In this document: positions 5,442 through 7,881 of the stretch, piece after piece
Layout of the letters: each line of letters starts with the position of its first letter
Position numbering within the stretch: position 1 is the stretch's first letter
NCBI GenBank assembly: GCA_900756495.1
Contig: CAAEKI010000221.1
Location: 1-7,881, forward strand
DNA: 7,881 nucleotides
Direction of reading: 5' to 3'
DNA from: an uncultured Oscillospiraceae bacterium
GTDB taxonomy: Bacteria; Bacillota; Clostridia; Oscillospirales; Oscillospiraceae
Made by a program: the position numbers and the translations under genes
The notes under the pieces: model-generated
Seen by the model: only the letters and a program-made list of their open reading frames with translations
Told to the model about the DNA's origin: nothing
Databases searched by the model: none

Positions 5442-6314
5442 CTACTCCCTCCCGTACTGCCCCGGCGGCACCCCGTAACGCCGCTTAAAGAGCCGAAAAA
5501 AGCTGGAGTAATCGCTGAAGCCGCAGGCGTAGCAGATCTCCGTCAGGGGGCTCTTGCCCTCCTGGATCAGCCGCTGGGCCTGTTTGAGCCGCTGTTCCTG
5601 GATGTACTGATGGACGGTGTAGCCCACGTGCTTTTTAAATTCACGCAGCAGGTAGTATTTATTCACAAAAAAATGTTCGGATAAATGATCCAGGGTAATC
5701 CGGTTGGACAGGTTGTCCAGGATGTACTCCACCACCGACTCGATCATCCTGTTGGACGGCGCGGCCTCCTCCACAGCGCCCTCCAGCACATCCAGATAGC
5801 TCCGGTTGAGCATCATCAGCAGCTCCATCAGGTAGACCCTGGCCAGATGGTCGTGGCCGTACAGGTCGCTGAAGTAGTTCCACTCAAACCGGAGAATGGC
5901 GTGCTGGATGGGGGCAAAGTGCTTGGGATTTATGTAGAGTACTCCCCGCTTCTTGGACAGCGGATCCTCAAAGCAGTGCCAAAGGGGAAAGTCCGGATAG
6001 CTGATGCACCGCACAAATTCAGGCGTCAGCCACAGCAAAAGCCGCTCATAAATCGAGTGGGGATTCACAATGGGGTGGTGCGCTGTCTCGCTGTTGATGA
6101 GAATAATGCTGTTGGGGACCACCCGATAAATGTCGCTGCCCAGCTGATAGTTCAGATCGCTCCCTGCCACGATAAAAAGCAGCTCGTAATACGCATGCCT
6201 GTGTTCCTGGATTTCCATGGGCATAATGTCTCTCAGGTGCAGCAGCTCAAAGTCCCTGCGCAGCATATGCTGTCTTCCATCGTACTGTCTGTAAAAGGTG
6301 TTCACCGTTTTCAT
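5442..6314 (-). CDS. AraC-family transcriptional regulator with N-terminal cupin-like domain
   Basis: A 290-residue regulator. The N-terminal part has the AraC-type cupin pattern: EHRHAYYELLFIVAGS (37-52), a DIYRVVPNSIILINSETAHH strand block (61-80), and YERLLLWLTPEFV (89-101). The C-terminal 100 residues are the double helix-turn-helix: ITLDHLSEHFFVNKYYLLREFKKHVG (206-231) and SPLTEICYACGFSDYSSFFRLFKRRYGVPPGQY (255-287), the latter a classical AraC signature. Such proteins bind a small effector in the cupin and activate nearby promoters, so it probably controls dctPQM and the enzyme gene just downstream. The frame is open to an ATG at 6410, but I prefer the ATG at 6314. GGGAGAGG lies just before it, and the ATG at 6410 has no ribosome site and sits only a few bases after the expected transcription start. 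The stop is TAG, so TAG works as a stop in this organism. It has its own promoter and terminator. Confidence 0.92.
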   Translation of the reverse strand: MKTVNTFYRQYDGRQHMLRRDFELLHLRDIMPMEIQEHRHAYYELLFIVAGSDLNYQLGSDIYRVVPNSIILINSETAHHPIVNPHSIYERLLLWLTPEFVRCISYPDFPLWHCFEDPLSKKRGVLYINPKHFAPIQHAILRFEWNYFSDLYGHDHLARVYLMELLMMLNRSYLDVLEGAVEEAAPSNRMIESVVEYILDNLSNRITLDHLSEHFFVNKYYLLREFKKHVGYTVHQYIQEQRLKQAQRLIQEGKSPLTEICYACGFSDYSSFFRLFKRRYGVPPGQYGRE

Positions 6315-6422
6315 CCCTCTCCCGGATACTCTCTGTTCCGTTAGCTGCCTCCGAACAAAGTATGCTTTTCTATCCCACCCCCCCTCGTCTGCAGCCTGTG
6401 TAACACCCATAAGATATCGGTG

Positions 6423-6452
6423 AGTATAGCAGAAGATACATTATACAGTCAA
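6423..6452 (-). promoter_or_regulatory. Sigma-70-type promoter of the AraC-family regulator gene
   Basis: On the minus strand, TTGACT (6452-6447), an 18-base spacer and TATACT (6428-6423), each one base off consensus, in the AT-rich gap after the terminator at 6510-6551. It predicts transcription starting near 6415 and a leader of about 100 bases before the ATG at 6314. A TATAAT within the spacer (on the same strand) could serve as an alternative -10 but lacks a good -35. Confidence 0.7.
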
Positions 6453-6509
6453 TGGTAAATTTTATATTGTTTTGGCGTTCAAATGCATTTTATGGGAAAT
6501 TTTATATAA

Positions 6510-6551
6510 AAAAGCAATTAGAAACGTTTTTGTCCGTTTCTAATTGCTTTT
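6510..6551. terminator. Strong bidirectional intrinsic terminator after the broken DUF1846 gene
   Basis: A perfect 17-bp stem, AAAAGCAATTAGAAACG (6510-6526) with CGTTTCTAATTGCTTTT (6535-6551), and an 8-base loop, 31 bases after the DUF1846 stop. A/T runs on both flanks allow termination in both directions. It insulates the regulator promoter from upstream transcription. Confidence 0.9.
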
Positions 6552-6582
6552 ATGCGAAAATTATGAATAATTATTTAACGAA

Positions 6583-7616
6583 TCAGCGGTGGTAGAGCTT
6601 GTTAGTCTCGTACTGGGGCTCGCAGGTGAGCTGGAGGCCCAGTTTCTTGTAGGTCACGGCGTCGGCAGGGGAGAGGATCTCCGAGGTGTGGGCCTAGCAC
6701 CCCCGCAGGGCGGAGAGCCGGGCTAGGGTCTGGGCGATGAGGATCTCGTCGCTGTGGAGCCGGGGGGTTGGCCGAGCCCAGGTCCTGGACCTTCACGGTC
6801 TGGATGGGGGCAATGGCCTCCCGGGAGATGAGGTGCTTCTCGTGAGAGATGCCCGTCAGGGCCTTCAGGGCGTTGAGGAGGGTGGCCGAAGAGGCCCCCA
6901 TCAGGTCGGTGGTCTTGCCGGTGATCACCTGGCCGTCGGGGAGCTCAATGGCGGCGGGGTTGCCAGTCTCCTCCGCCGCCGCCAGGGAGGCCGCCACCAC
7001 CGGGCGCAGGGAGGCATCCACCTTGGCCTGCTGCATCAGCAGCTCCAGCTTGTACACCGTCTCGTCCCCGCAGCGGCCCTGCCGCCGCTCGCACAGCCCG
7101 TCGTAGTACCGGCGGATGATCTCCTGCCGGGCGGCGGCGCACACCGCATCGTCGTCTACAATGCAGTTGCCCGCCATGTTCACCCCCATGTCGGTGGGGG
7201 ACTTGGTAGGGGCAGCTGCCCAGAATCTTCTCAAAAATGGCGGAGAGCACTGGGAAGATCTCCACATCCCGGTTGCAGTCCACCGTGGTCTGCCCGTAGG
7301 CCTGGAGGTGGAAGGGGTCGATGAGCCGCAGCACATCCACATCGCAGGTGATCTCCAGGTTTCCCCGCACCTTGTTCTTCTCAATGTCCGAGGCGCAGAT
7401 GGCCATCACGATCTCCGCCTTCTCCCGCAGCTAGCAAAGCATCCGGATCTTGCTGTCCAGTTCAAACCCCGGCAACACCCGGGAGGCGTGGGAGTCGTCA
7501 AAGAGCTTGCCGCCGGACTCCAGGTAGAGCTTGTCCCCGAACTGGGCAATTCGCTCCATAATGTGGAGGGACTGCATCTCCAGATACCTGTGGTTGTCAA
7601 ATCCAATCTTGTTCAT
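6583..7616 (-). pseudogene. DUF1846 family protein gene, multiply broken
   Basis: From ATG 7616 to TGA 6583-6585, pieces of a DUF1846 protein are readable: [20 protein letters not shown] through [23 protein letters not shown], an amber, [21 protein letters not shown], then [60 protein letters not shown] and a C-terminus LTCEPQYETNKLYHR. Lesions: TAG at 7431-7433 and at 6694-6696, both where the family has Glu; one extra base at 7205-7206; a six-base C run (G at 6762-6767 on +) where five would keep frame; a loss of roughly 120-140 residues at the RLID/PFHL joint near 7310-7325; and a loss of a dozen or so residues near 6735. Intact members are about 490-500 residues. As I recall the family, the large deletion takes out the Gly-rich GSGK-type region. 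The function of the family is not established. The ATG has GGGAG upstream. The gene cannot make a working protein. Confidence 0.88.
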
Positions 7617-7669
7617 GTTCTCTCGCTCCCGTCACACGCAGCATCACAAATTAACTTAGGTAGTGTTTA

Positions 7670-7881
7670 CAAAAGGCGGCAATCAAGAGATAAGCCGCAC
7701 AAAAGGGGGCTCGATACCAAAATTTACCTTGCCGTGGATGCAAATGGTATGCCAGTCAGAGTACTTATCACAGAGGGTACCCGAGCTGATTGCAAAGAAG
7801 CTGTCCATCTGATCGAGGGGATATCTGCCAAAACGCTGCTGGCGGATCGCGGTTATGATACGGATAAAATCATTGCCTGCG
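7670..7881 (+). mobile_element. IS5-family transposase fragment, truncated at 7670, runs off the right edge
   Basis: Reading rightward, the fragment begins abruptly inside the AGAKGG motif (AKGGNQEISRTKGG). After a -1 shift it continues as GLDTKIYLAVDANGMPVRVL, ITEGTRADCKEAVHLIEG and ISAKTLLADRGYDTDKIIAC, the catalytic core seen in the left copy. It differs from that copy at four bases, one of them removing the Met codon (ATG to ATA). The 5' part of the element is absent. Bases 7655-7669 (TAGGTAGTGTTTAC region) might be an IS end left by an internal deletion, but I cannot confirm this. The start of the broken DUF1846 gene lies only 53 bases to the left. Confidence 0.87.
7670..7881. repeat. 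Right arm of the window-spanning inverted repeat
   Basis: Reverse complement of 1-212 with 4 mismatches. Bases 7783-7881 match 1-99 exactly, and the first mismatch is at 7782/100. Confidence 0.95.

Noticed and set aside
6315..6410. N-terminal extension of the AraC-family protein to ATG 6410
   Set aside because: No ribosome site precedes that ATG, it lies about at the predicted transcription start, and the added 32 residues do not resemble the usual N-terminus of such regulators.

Overview
The window looks like chromosomal or metagenomic DNA from a high-GC member of the Clostridia, probably a gut Oscillospiraceae-type bacterium (Flavonifractor/Lawsonibacter-like). This is inferred from GC-rich genes beside AT-rich intergenic gaps, strong AGGAGG-type ribosome binding sites, a Gram-positive-style lipoprotein signal, and the DUF2284 and DUF1846 families typical of this group. 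I could not run a database search, so the taxon is an inference.

Layout. Bases 1-398 are a decayed IS5-family transposase pointing left, out of the window. A strong promoter-like sequence at its inner edge points at a DUF2284 metal-binding protein gene (492-1028, +) that is cut by one in-frame TAG. Two strong hairpins (1050-1138) separate this gene from a convergent, intact minus-strand block. In transcription order (right to left) the block is: an AraC-family regulator (5442-6314) with its own promoter and terminator; a regulatory gap with several dyads; a TRAP transporter, dctP-dctQ-dctM (5135 to 2202); and an amidohydrolase-fold decarboxylase-like enzyme (1171-2157). To the right, past another strong terminator, is a heavily broken DUF1846 gene (6583-7616, -). 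The window ends in a second partial IS5-family copy (7670-7881, +) pointing right.

How the genes may work together. The intact block reads as a small catabolic unit. DctP would capture an organic, possibly aromatic, acid outside the membrane and DctQM would import it by ion symport. The COG2159-type enzyme, related to 2,6- and 2,3-dihydroxybenzoate decarboxylases, would then act on it without oxygen. The cupin-AraC regulator probably senses the substrate and activates the dctP promoter. The substrate is not shown by the sequence.

Context. The first and last 212 bases are inverted copies (4 mismatches), and exactly the outermost 99 bases are identical. This suggests the piece ends where an assembly broke in a repeat. 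The genes next to the IS remnants are decaying (three amber codons at probable glutamate positions, two frameshifts, in-frame deletions), while the transport/enzyme block between them is intact. I see no CRISPR array, rRNA, tRNA, phage gene or defence system.
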